From: Symbiodinium natans
Taxonomy: Eukaryota > Sar > Dinophyceae > Suessiales > Symbiodiniaceae
NCBI GenBank assembly: GCA_905221605.1
Contig: CAJNDS010002310.1
Span: 255,001-315,000 of the forward strand
Direction: 5' to 3'
Length of the DNA: 60,000 nucleotides
Shown here: one piece after another, positions 37,241-46,753 of the stretch
Layout of the letters: every line of letters begins with the position of its first letter
How positions within the stretch are numbered: position 1 is the first letter of the stretch
The notes under the pieces: generated by a model
What the model saw: the letters and a program-made list of their open reading frames with translations, nothing else
The model's database searches: none
Told to the model about the DNA's origin: nothing
Made by a program: the position numbers and the translations under genes

Positions 37241-37735
37241 TTTTAAGCCGTGCAAGCAGCGTGCATCAAAGCATACGAATCGTGTTTAAACCCATCATGC
37301 CAACAGGGCTCAGAGAACTTGCTTTGGAACATATGAATTCATTCGAAGCCCGTCATGCCCCAACCCCCCTCGATTTTTTCATTTAGCGAACAGTGCTCTG
37401 AAACTCAGAAATGGTGCTACTTACAGTATTTTCAGCTTCGTCAAACTCAGGTTGCTATTGATACTGTAGTATTTGCCGCCTCTGCAAGCCTATTTTCTTT
37501 GTTTGTAGCTTCTGAACATTCAGAAATGCCGCTATTTACAGTATTTGCAGCCTTTGCAAGCGCAGCAACGCTGCTTTTTGCAGTAGTTCCGACCGAACCA
37601 AAAACCAACAAGATTGCGAAACACATGCCAGCAAAACGCGACAAGCAAAACCTGGACCCCTTCCCTGCTACCTCTCACTTCCTCCTCAAAGGCACGCAAA
37701 AGCCCTCTCTTTTCTTTTCTCTTCTCCTTTCTCCT
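37241..37735. other. Unassigned sequence
   Basis: Contains one further GCCGTGCAAGC copy at 37243 and a + frame from 37355 with degenerate internal repeats (CTCTGAAACTCAGAAATG, TTTGCAGCC). No gene supported. Confidence 0.35.
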
Positions 37736-37900
37736 TTTTTCTCTCCTCTCTCCTCTCTCCTCTCTCCTCTCTCCTCTCTCCTCTCTCCTCTCTCCTCTCT
37801 CCTCTCTCCTCTCTCGTCTCTCTCTCCTCTCTCCTCTCTCCTCTCTCCTCTCCTCTCCTCTCCTCTCCCCTCTCCCCTCTCCCCTCTCTCTCTGCTCTCT
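37736..37900 (+). repeat. CTCTCCT 7-bp array
   Basis: About 20 copies of TCTCTCC or TCTCCTC. A CT run follows at 38040-38085. Confidence 0.9.
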
Positions 37901-38043
37901 TCTCGCTTCTCTCTTCTTTCTTTCCACATCTCGCTCTGGAGGCTTCTTGGCGCAGTCCAGCGAGCTCAAAGCCCCCTCGCATTTCGGCTTGCAGAAGGCG
38001 CGAGAGCGGCACCACCGGCAGTTCCCCTTTTCTTTTTTTTCTT

Positions 38044-38084
<41 letters not shown>

Positions 38085-38180
38085 CTGTCTCCTTTATGGC
38101 ACTTTACCTTCTCGCGCTGTCTCTCTCCCTCCTTCACGGTCTGGTTTTATCTCCTGCGGCTCTGGCTCTTGCTCGCCCTC

Positions 38181-39030
38181 CAGGTCGACGAGCGCCCCCC
38201 GCCGCGCACCGGCGAGGAGACCGTGGTCTCAGTGGTCTTTGTCTTGAAAAGTGAAAAAGTGACATGCTGCGCGAGCCATGCAGTGACGGTGACAGGACCT
38301 TCTGGCAGCACTGCGCGCTGGACTGGTCTTCTTGGAGGAGGTTGTGGCGGATGGCTTCGGCGTGGACAACCTCAAGATCACCCTGAGGTCCTCTTGGAGT
38401 TTCTGGTCACGCGCACAATATACAATAATATACAATAACATACAAGATTATTAAAGAAGATTTGACAATAGAATACGGTAATATACAGTTATACACATTT
38501 ATATCAAAAAACATAGATTACTAAACAAGAATGGACCAAAGTATACAATAATCTACAATAATATGCAACAATTTACAGCACTCTACAATCGTTTAATGGA
38601 CCAGAATATACAAGAATAAATAGTATGCATACTCAAATATGTTCGCAAGGCCAACCAGCCAGGGCCAACGTTAGGAGAAAAAAAACACCTCCGCCGCTCC
38701 CTTTTGCTCTTCCAGGTCCTTGTCTTCAGAAACTTTGCAGATAGCCCTCCGGCGCGGCACGATCTTCCAGCAGAGGTCCTGGAACCACAGGCGTTGTGAG
38801 AGGGATGACCGGGATGACGGTGATGAGGGAGGTGTCTTTAGGAGCTCAGCTGCTCAGCATTGCTCAGCTTTGCTCAGCTTTGAGCTGTTTGAGCTTTCAG
38901 CTTCAGAGGCAAGATTTGGTCACGGGGGTGGACTACGTGATTCTGGTTCCTCCGGGCGGATGCGTGACGAAAGAAGTGTGGCTTGGCACGATGCCCACAC
39001 TCTGTGATGTTCTGCGCTTAGGAGCTTAGA
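38181..39030 (+). CDS. Hypothetical gene, candidate exons
   Basis: Exon 38183-38250 follows CCCTCCAG and reads VDERPPPRTGEETVVSVVFV. Exon about 38300-38395 reads LAALRAGLVFLEEVVADGFG then VDNLKITLRS. Exon 38717-38795 follows TTCCAG and reads VLVFRNFADSPPARHDLPAE in one frame or LSSETLQIALRRGTIFQQRS in another. Exon 38899-39028 reads QRQDLVTGVDYVILVPPGGC and VTKEVWLGTMPTLCDVLRLG with a stop at 39027-39029. The order and direction fit one transcript continuing from the exons at 34.7-36.2 kb. Function unknown; phrases such as VDNLKITLR and GVDYVILVPPGG suggest a folded globular protein. Confidence 0.5.
38405..38640 (+). repeat. ATACAATAATATACA AT-rich tandem in an intron
   Basis: About 15-bp units (ATACAATAATATACAATAA, TCTACAATAATATGCAAC) form the most AT-rich stretch in the window. 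Confidence 0.8.
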
Positions 39031-39639
39031 TATTGGACAGTTCCTGACAGGCTCGGCTACTCCATGAATTTCACCTGCCCACCTCCACGCAACGACGAAA
39101 TGCATATTGCGGAGTTCTACTTTGATGTTGAGAGAGTGCTCGGAAGCCAAGCACTGATTTGGGATCACTTCCAGTCCTTGTTCAAGTAGCGAAGCGGCCG
39201 TTTCACGCGTTTCACTTGCATTTGGTCTATGAGCTTCAGCGAGGGCACAACGATTTAACTGCCCTCTCAGTGCCCTGGTGAAAAAACAGCCGGGGCCTGC
39301 CCACAAAAGTCTCACAGCTCACAAAAGTCTCACAGCTAGCAGCCTTGTGTTCGCTGAACGCACTGGGAGAGGCGCAGACACAGACGCAGACAAGAAGACA
39401 CAAGTTACCGAATCGCGCGCTCTTGAGGTGACACTCCCTGGAGTCGCAAGAACGATGAAGCTAAGCATCGCGCGAACGGTTCCCAGGAAGGAAGGAGGGT
39501 AGAGCAGCCCCGTCTCTTCCTCTCTGCGTGTGTTTGAGAGAGATGGCGGCCTACGGCGCCCGAAGGTGGTGCCAGCAGGTGTGAAGGGGGGGGGGAACCT
39601 GAAAAGACCTGCTGCAACAAGGGTGGATTGCGACGATTT

Positions 39640-40135
39640 GACAGAGATCCCCGTTTCAACGAATGGACTCTGAGAGCTTTGAGCAGAGCCCTGAGCCGCT
39701 TTGGAGGGCCTTGCCGCCCTTGCTGCCGGCAGCGCCTGCATTGCAGTTCCTGCCAAGAGAGTCTCAGCGGATGGCCTGGACCCTGGACGACAGCAATCAC
39801 AAAGGCAACAAAGCAAGAACAAGCGGATAAAGGCAAGAGAGATGGATAGCGAGAAGCAGCTCAGGGTAAAAGCTTAGTTAGAAGGCTCAGTTCAAAGCTC
39901 AGAAGCGTGGCGGTGGCTGTGGTGGCTTTGCCAGCCAAGGACCTCCGTTGGACGACAAGTCAGCAGCAAATCTCAAGCCACCGGCCTTTGAACGTGTTGT
40001 TAGCTTATTGAGATGGGCTCATTCGGCCGAGGCCTTTCCATTTATCATCTTGGCAAGAGTCTCATGGAGGACCCTGGTGCCACCTCTGCTTTCTCAGAGA
40101 AACACGGGTCAACCCCACGAAATGCAGGACTTGTG
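39640..40135 (+). CDS. Candidate exons, unknown product
   Basis: A + frame from the ATG at 39663 to the stop at about 39827 reads MDSESFEQSPEPLWRALPP, LLPAAPALQFLPRESQR and AWTLDDSNHKGNKARTSG. A second frame at about 39950-40135 reads SAANLKPPAFERVVSLLRW and AHSAEAFPFIILARVSW and ends in a stop. Both lack repeats and look coding, but they may be parts of different exons. Confidence 0.35.
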
Positions 40136-40328
40136 AAGGAAAGACAAGTGCGCGGCTGAACCACTTGCAGTCACTTGCAGGCACTGGCAGTGTAAGCGCT
40201 ATAAGATTTCGATGAGGTCAACAAGTTCTTGAACCCAATTGCGATCCACTGGCCAGACTTCAATTTCTTGAATCCCGTCTTGCGCCCAGATTGCTTGTGA
40301 TGCAGCATGTAACATGTAAGAAGGGCAT

Positions 40329-40400
40329 TGGCCCCCGAGGACGAGCTGGTGATGGGCCACATCATCCTAAATGATTCCAAGAAGGTCTTGGAACTGAGAT
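40329..40400 (+). CDS. Short exon candidate
   Basis: The + frame reads APEDELVMGHIILNDSKKVL then ELRFS before meeting sequence without support. The hydrophobic/charged pattern resembles a beta-strand/helix segment of a globular domain. Confidence 0.35.
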
Positions 40401-40989
40401 TTTCGTTAACATTTCTTGGTGCACCAAGTCTATCAGAGCTTTTGTAGTGCATTGGCGGCAGCATTGGCGCCGTTCTGGCAGCTCTGAATTTCGGCCGTAG
40501 ATTTACAAGTTCTTTCAAGTGCATTGTGCAAAAAAGGTACAGCGGTAAGAGAGCGGTAAGAGAGTCTGATAGAGGGCTGTAGAGCGGCCTGTAGCGGGTT
40601 GTGGCTGTAGGTGCCAGGATACTGTAAGCGTTGTGAGTCTTCTCCATGGCCGGGCCTCCAAGAGCACGGGCTCCCCAGAGGCCATTGCGCGCGAACCTTG
40701 CGCTTGTAGCCACATTCTAGGACATTCTAGGATTCTAGACTTGAGTTGTACATACTTTCGCCTTCTTTTTTGAGTGGGGGGGGTTGAAGGGTTGGCACGT
40801 AACCACGTTGAATATTGCATGTTTCTCACATGGCAATGCTTTCTCTCCATAGGGGGGCTCTCTTTTGGCAGCGCGTGACATCTCTCCAGGCGCGGTGATG
40901 GCCAGGCTCAGGTCAGGGGACGCTTCTCGTGGGGAGAGGAGGAATGAGAAGAGAGAGAAGGGTGAGATATGGTGAGATTCTTGGGAAGA

Positions 40990-41220
40990 GGCGGCGCTGG
41001 CGGGCCCTGAGGATGCCGTGAAGGAGGCCGCCATCGCACGTCCTTCGCGCCAGCCACACACCGCTCCTCCGAAGCTCTCCCCCCTCCTCCTCCCAGACTC
41101 CTCCCCTCTCCTCTCAGAAGCAACTCGCAGGACCGCCGACTGGCGCAGGAGGCCTTCTTCGAGAGCCTGCCGCAGGCGCGAGACGGGGCGGCAACAAGTC
41201 CCGGAGTCCGCTGGGACTGT
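40990..41220 (+). CDS. Short exon candidates, unknown product
   Basis: After TTGGGAAG the + frame reads EAALAGPEDAVKEAAIA (about 40990-41045). After a CT-rich stretch another piece reads QDRRLAQEAFFESLPQARDG (about 41130-41190). Both are Ala/Glu-rich and could form coiled coil. The sequence between them is pyrimidine-rich and may be an intron. Confidence 0.35.
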
Positions 41221-42670
41221 TGAGGGAGGGAATTTGGGAGGGGGAAAGAAAGAGGAGACAGACACCCTCAACACTCCGGACCCCCCATGCCCAGCAGAAG
41301 AAGAAGACGAGAGAGAGAGACAAGAGACAGAGGGAAGAAATGTGTGCAAGAAGTTTCTGTTGAGTAATTGTAAACGCTTGCGCGCCGCCTCGGGGTCCGG
41401 GCCAGCCCACGTCCCAAGGCCCAAGAAATTCGAAAAACCTTTCGCGGGTCTGGCAGGCTCATATTACGCGACGTGTTAGGGTGGGTCCCAGGAGCAGGTT
41501 TCAAGGGCTACGGGGGGTTCCCAGGGTTCTAGACGCCTCTCGGCTGGAGGCGAATTCTTGAAAGAAAAGAGGAGGAGTCAGGAAATTGAAAGTCATCTCT
41601 TGTTTCCGTCTGCATCCTCAGGCTCCGAGTGGCTCTCGGTCTGTTTGGTGGAAACTCTCTGTTGTGACTGTTACAGTTTGTTTTGGGTGTTCTCTTGCAT
41701 GCGTCCCTCTCAACGTCCTTTTTGCTGCGCCTCTTTTACTTTCTCGCTTCTGTTGAAAAGTCCTCCCCGCACAAGGTCCTCATATATATGTATATACATA
41801 CACACATACCCTACATACCTTCTGTTCGAGAGCTTGTGGCCTGTCATCATCAACAGCCTGGCAGCCTCGCAAAGTCAGAGACCAAGAGCCTGACGAACAG
41901 CTGGAAACAAGTAGTACGAGTGGCCATCGGCTGCTCAGAAATGCATATAGACCAAAGCTCACAACCGCCCGGTACGCTGTGCCAGGACTTTGGCATCGCA
42001 ATGTCGTAACCCAATGTCCTGACGGCAAAAAGTCAGCAGTCATCAACGGTACATATCATCAGTACAGAAAAGAAGCGGCCCTGCCAGAATCCAAGAAGCC
42101 TTCGCTGCAGAATCCGCAGCTCAGGCATGGTGTGAAGAATCCCAGCAACACAGCGATACACGGCGATACCCAGTCAGTGGGCAAAAAGGCGAGGTGGCTT
42201 GCGACGTGCCACCATCCGCATTGCTCCGCACGCTCCGCACTACTCCGCACTGCGCACTGAGTGGCTAGAAGCGTAGCAACCCCGGGCCAAATCCTCGAAA
42301 TTTGCCAACTCAGTTCTCAGTGTAAAGTGAAATTTTTCTGGCCCTTGGCGGCAAAGTTAGGCGAGGCTCGTCGAGCTCCTCGGGCCTCAGCTCTGAAAGG
42401 AAAGTGCCCCGAGCGCGCATGCGGCAGAAGGTGGCAAAGCGGAGATTCGCTGCCAAGAAGAGGTCAAAGTTGTGAGCTGGCGCATACACGCGCTGGCGCA
42501 TACAAGCGCCAGCGCTAGTTGACATGAGTATGTGAGTGAAACAAAAAAAGGGGGGTACTTTTTGGATGGCAACATCAGTGCTCCAACTGGTTGTGTTTCT
42601 CCTGCGATGTTGCTGGCTGAACACGCCACCATGTGTGTTTCTGTTCATGAATCCAACAGGTTTGGAAGTG
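41221..42670. other. Unassigned sequence
   Basis: No exon is well supported. Short frames exist on both strands. A TATATATGTATATAC run lies at 41783-41802. The region is not repetitive otherwise. Confidence 0.35.
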
Positions 42671-42672
42671 TG

Positions 42673-43975
42673 CGGTGTGCGGAGGACAGCCTCACAGAGC
42701 ACGAGATGGAGTTGCGGAACTTATTGGTGAAGGCTTTACAGGCCTGGGAAGCAGCTACTTGGACATTGTAGCAGGTCTGAGCTGTTTTTGCACATGTTCT
42801 ATTGATAAATGCAAGACTCTATTTCGTTCCATCAACTTTCGGCTGCGTATGCCAGCATCAGCTGCCTTGTCAGGGGAAGGGGCTAGCGTCCCTGCTGCAC
42901 GAAGTTTGCTGGAGTTCTCTCGGAGCGCCGGAACGACAGCTCAGTGGGTTCAAGCGTCTGAGGTGAAACTGTCTCCCGTTGCCAGCGGTCCTGAGTTTGG
43001 CCGTGGGCTCTGAGCACTTTTTTTGAGAGGCTTAGTCGAGCAGGCTCAAGAGCTTGTCGAGGCCGGGTTAAAGCACGGCTCGAGTGGCCACGACATGTCC
43101 GGCTTACCGCCTGGATTGAGCACCGCATTGGCCAGGAGGTGAGAAAGAAGAGTTCTATTTCTTTCTCCTCTCTCTCTCTCTCTCCCTCTCTCTCTCTCCC
43201 TCTCTCTCTTTCTTTCTGTGGAGAGTTTCACGAGTGCCAAGCTTTCAGAACAGGTGGAGGTGGTCCACGGCGCCTTTGGCTCCGAGGCTACAAGATGAGA
43301 AGACAGGGGTTGTTTTTGGTGCCGTTGTTCTCATAGGTGGGGGTGCAGCTGCTCGACTTCGTCGCGCACGAAGACCAGGAGAAGAGCCTGCTCGTTGATA
43401 CTTCGCGCGGATGCGCGATCGGCCCCGTTACTCGTTACAAGACTATGCCTGAGGATGTTGATGACGGAGATCCTGAGACCTTCTTGGCTCGCCTTCCGTC
43501 CGACGACTTCACGGAGGAAGAGAACTCGTTGCGGCAGAGGCTGTTTAGAGCCTGGCAAGAGTTGACGTCCAACAGCACTCAGCGCAGCTCAGCGTTACAA
43601 AGATGCCGTTGCCTTCTTGCCTGGCGTGGCCGACGCATGAGGCTTTCTTGCACGTGCTTCACCAAGGCGAAGCCAGGCTCGCGGACATCGAAAACAATCC
43701 AAATGTGGCCCTGGCCTGTCGAGCAATAGAATGCTACGTCACCAAAATAGGTCGAAGTACAAGTAGAAAGAGATCCGACATCCTGCAGCCTTTTGTAAGG
43801 TAAAAAGGGCTTCGGGCTTCTTGCCGCCGTGGCCGGAGATGCTGAGAGCCTGGATCGAAGCCCGCCTCGGAGCGGAGATGGTCCTGACCGAGGGTGAGCA
43901 CGGGGAGCTCCTGGCCGACTTCGCCCCTTTGGCAGAAAGTCGCTTCGGAACCCGGGACGCCAACAACATCCGGGA
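42673..43975 (+). CDS. Duplicated two-part module (LR..L...W / WIE.R.G.E), exons
   Basis: Two similar exon pairs occur in tandem. Copy 1: 42690-42768 reads TEHEMELRNLLVKALQAWE, and 43090-43139 reads VRLTAWIEHRIGQEV. Copy 2: 43337-43564 reads VGVQLLDFVAHEDQEKSLLV, DTSRGCAIGPVTRYKTMPED, DDGDPETFLARLPSDD and TEEENSLRQRLFRAWQEL; then 43815-43975 reads PPWPEMLRAWIEARLGAEMV, LTEGEHGELLADFAPLAE and SRFGTRDANN. In both copies an acidic LR-rich helix is followed about 330-390 bp later by a segment with Trp-Ile-Glu and Arg-x-Gly-x-Glu. The first exon of copy 2 follows CTCATAG at 43336. A CT run at 43165-43212 lies between the copies. I believe similar modules are widespread in dinoflagellate proteins, but no function can be named. 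It may be the upstream part of the phosphofructokinase transcript or a separate gene. Confidence 0.55.
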
Positions 43976-44463
43976 ACGTCCGCTCTCTCTCCCTCTTTTG
44001 TCCGAATGCGTAGCAGAAGGATTCCCGCTTTACAGGTTGGGGTTCCAGGGATCTTCACATCGTGCGTTTGTGTTCGCGAAGCGCCCGCGAAAAGAAAAGC
44101 CAAAGCCCCAATGCCCCAATGCAAAATCCCTGTATTGAAAACCCGAGCCCCAAACACAAGCAAAGCTTCGCGGAACTTCTGTTCTAACATCTAGCATGTT
44201 TGTTGTGGGGCCGAGCAAGAATCCAGCAACACAAGCTCGAAAATGATCAATGAGGCGGTTGGCAAAAAGATCAATTTCGGCCATTTGTTAGCCCATATTT
44301 GCCCGATAAATGAAACTACTGCAGGGTTAACCTCGTACAGAACACCGCAGACGAGTGGAATTCCCTACGTCAAAAAGTGCTGGATGGAAGAACAGAACCC
44401 CCACCCCCTCCCCCTCCCTCCCCAGGAAAAAAGGAAGAAAAGACAGGGATAACGCGCCGAGAC

Positions 44464-44467
<4 letters not shown>

Positions 44468-44509
<42 letters not shown>

Positions 44510-44690
44510 GGAGAGAGCGGGGGGGCCGGTGAATCAGTGAAGGAGGAGCGAAGAGAGCTAAGAGAGAGAGGCATGTTGTGGGACTCGCGTGCCCTTCGGG
44601 AATGGGACCATGCCTGCAGAGAGAGAGAGGGAGAGGGAGAGAGAGACATGTGCCCTCAAGAAACAAAAGAGAACAGAGAGAGAGAGAGAG
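44468..44690 (+). repeat. GA-rich tracts
   Basis: A pure GA run at 44468-44505, then GGGAGAGAG and further GA runs at 44620-44650 and 44675-44692. Confidence 0.9.
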
Positions 44691-44879
44691 ACTGACATAG
44701 AAAGAAAGAAAGACAGAAAGAGTGACATAGACAAGACGCATAAGCTCGTGTCGCGCGGTGCATCTGTTATCTTGGCGGTGTCTGTGACTCGTGTCGGGTT
44801 CGTTGCCCCTATCAAAATTCATAAAACTCTATCTTTTGCTCTCGCTCTTTCCCTCTGCCATCATCAGAATTTATTATGT

Positions 44880-45000
44880 CTACAGTTTTTCCTTTCTGAG
44901 TGCCAAGGTCGGCGCCGAGGCGGGGCCTCTGCCTCGAGTGGGTTTGGGAGATTCCGGAGCTCTAACGGTGTCACAGTGTCACGGAGGAAAGATGTAACGG
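44880..45000 (+). CDS. Weak exon candidate
   Basis: After CCAAG the + frame reads VGAEAGPLPRVGLGDSGALT. This could be a further variant of the R.G.E-type segment but is too short to be sure. Confidence 0.25.
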
Positions 45001-45365
45001 TACATCGGTGCACTCCCCCCCCATTTTGAAGGTGGACCTTTCTGAGCAGAAAATCTTGCTGCACTACTGAAGATGTTATGGAGCGCTGCGTGCTTGCAGA
45101 ATTTCAGAGATGATGCTGATATGTTTTTCAGCCACCATCTCTTGCACCACCCTCTTCTCCTTTTGCTACTGCCAGGTGTCCCGCCTAGACAAGCGGGCTC
45201 AGGAAGGGCGCCGTGAGAACTGACATCGAAGAGTCAATTGCAGAGTCAATTGCAGAGTCGAATTCACCATTCAAGAAGCGTGAGAAACGTGTGGACAGGT
45301 GTGCTCCGAACCGTGGAGAAACATACCGTTAACGATACCGTTAATCATGCCGCACACTCTCGCAG

Positions 45366-45571
45366 GATGAAGCGAGGCTGCTTGAGTTCTTCGAGGGCCC
45401 TTTGCGCTTTGAGGAAAAGGCATTGGAACGGGCGTGCATGGACGCCATCGTCAGATGCACGCTGGCTGCGAGCACCTCCTTCACGGCATCCGGCTGCAGC
45501 GCACCGCTGAAGCTGTCGAATGTGATCAATACAGACAAGGCTCTGAAAAAAGTCGCAGAGCCCTGCTTCTG
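45366..45571 (+). CDS. Exon of hypothetical protein ending in a stop
   Basis: After CTCGCAG a + frame reads DEARLLEFFEGPLRFEEKAL, ERACMDAIVRCTLAASTSFT, ASGCSAPLKLSNVINTDKA and LKKVAEPCF, then TGA at 45569-45571. Strong coding character (68 codons without low complexity). If the TGA is real this is a terminal exon and the next gene starts downstream; otherwise the exon leaves by a splice donor before it. No family recognised. Confidence 0.5.
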
Positions 45572-46344
45572 AGAACTTTGGTTCAGTTTGTCTCTAGAAA
45601 AGACTTTCTCTAAGACTCTAAGCTTTTCAAAGAAAGCCCTTCCGCTGACATATTCATTAATTGGACGCAGGCTTTCCAGGAAGCGTGGCGGAACTGCAAA
45701 TCGACGTGGTCTGCACTTGAGCCGCCCATCGAGGCAGGGCACAGTCGCATCCATTAACGTGCATCATCGTGATGTCATCGTGTGCTGACATGTACGATTC
45801 TGTACGATTTTGCCACCAAGCGATGCAGTTGAGTTGGCAGGTCACTCTCTCACGCTGGGTGGAGTTGCGCGTGCCGGACGTCAGCGTTTCCAGAGTCCCA
45901 ACTGTTCAGCTCAAGAGCAGCACGGTGGCACGACTTGGCCTCAAGAGGCGGCTGCAAACGCGGCCCCGAAGCCCGACAAGACCTCAAGATTCTCAAAGTC
46001 AAAGGCCATTGAAGAGGACCAGGCCTTCGGGTCCTGGGGGTATGGCGGCTCTTCCGCCACCCCGTCCATCCTCTGCATCCAGCTTTGAGACACGGACGGA
46101 GACAAGCAGTGGTGACAAGGCGCACCCACGGCCTTTCTCACGTTTCTCGCATCCCCCCCCCACCAAGTTCGCGCAGGCAGGGGCTGCCCAAAAGCGGCGA
46201 CACCGCACCAGATCCAGAAAATCGAAAGGGCCAAAAGCCACCGGCAGCAACGGCGACAACGGCGGCATCAGCGGCAACGACAACAGAAGCGGCGAGAGCA
46301 ACGGCCTGCCTTCTGGACGGGCACGCGACGAGTCACGCTAAGGG

Positions 46345-46514
46345 TTCAGTTGCGGATAGCAAGGTGGACAAGGCGGACAAGGCGGACAAGGCTGAGAGCA
46401 GCACCTGGAGAGATGCACTCAAGAGGTTAGAAAAAGGGGACAGTCTCCGCAATGTTGTTGCGGATGCCAAGATTGCTCAGAATGCCCTACTGGCCTTTTG
46501 TGTGCACGCAGGCA

Positions 46515-46515
<1 letters not shown>
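46345..46515 (+). CDS. Exon upstream of phosphofructokinase, possibly its N-terminus
   Basis: The + frame reads DSKVDKADKADKAESSTWRD, ALKRLEKGDSLRNVVADAKI and AQNALLAFCVHAG. The KADKADKA part comes from a 9-bp repeat (GGCGGACAA). It lies about 240 bp before the first certain phosphofructokinase exon and in the same direction. An N-terminal extension of that enzyme is possible but unproved. A CT run at 46516-46540 follows and could be intron sequence. Confidence 0.45.
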
Positions 46516-46546
<31 letters not shown>

Positions 46547-46753
46547 CCTTGGAAAGGCCTCCCGGCCAAAGGAGCTTACCAACGGCCCCGCAGCAAGTGC
46601 ACACCAAGCGCAGTCCATGCAATGATGCACTCAGCTTGAGAACTTCAACTTCTTTTGATGAAGGTTTGCTTAGCATCAACGATTTGATGTAGATCAATGC
46701 AAGCGAAGGGGGAGTGTCCCCAAAGAAAAATGTGTGTGCTGAGGCTGCGTCAG

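Noticed and set aside
37355-38438. Long + frames of about 270-300 codons
   Set aside because: They run through the CTCTCCT and CT tracts. Only the short unique exon pieces after 38181 have coding character.
40171-40713. Minus-strand 180-codon frame
   Set aside because: No recognisable motif, and it is antisense to the + exon candidate at 40329-40400. Host exons elsewhere in the window are all +.
43579-44190. Minus-strand 203-codon frame
   Set aside because: It is antisense to the duplicated module exons, and its composition looks like the shadow of a GC-rich + exon.
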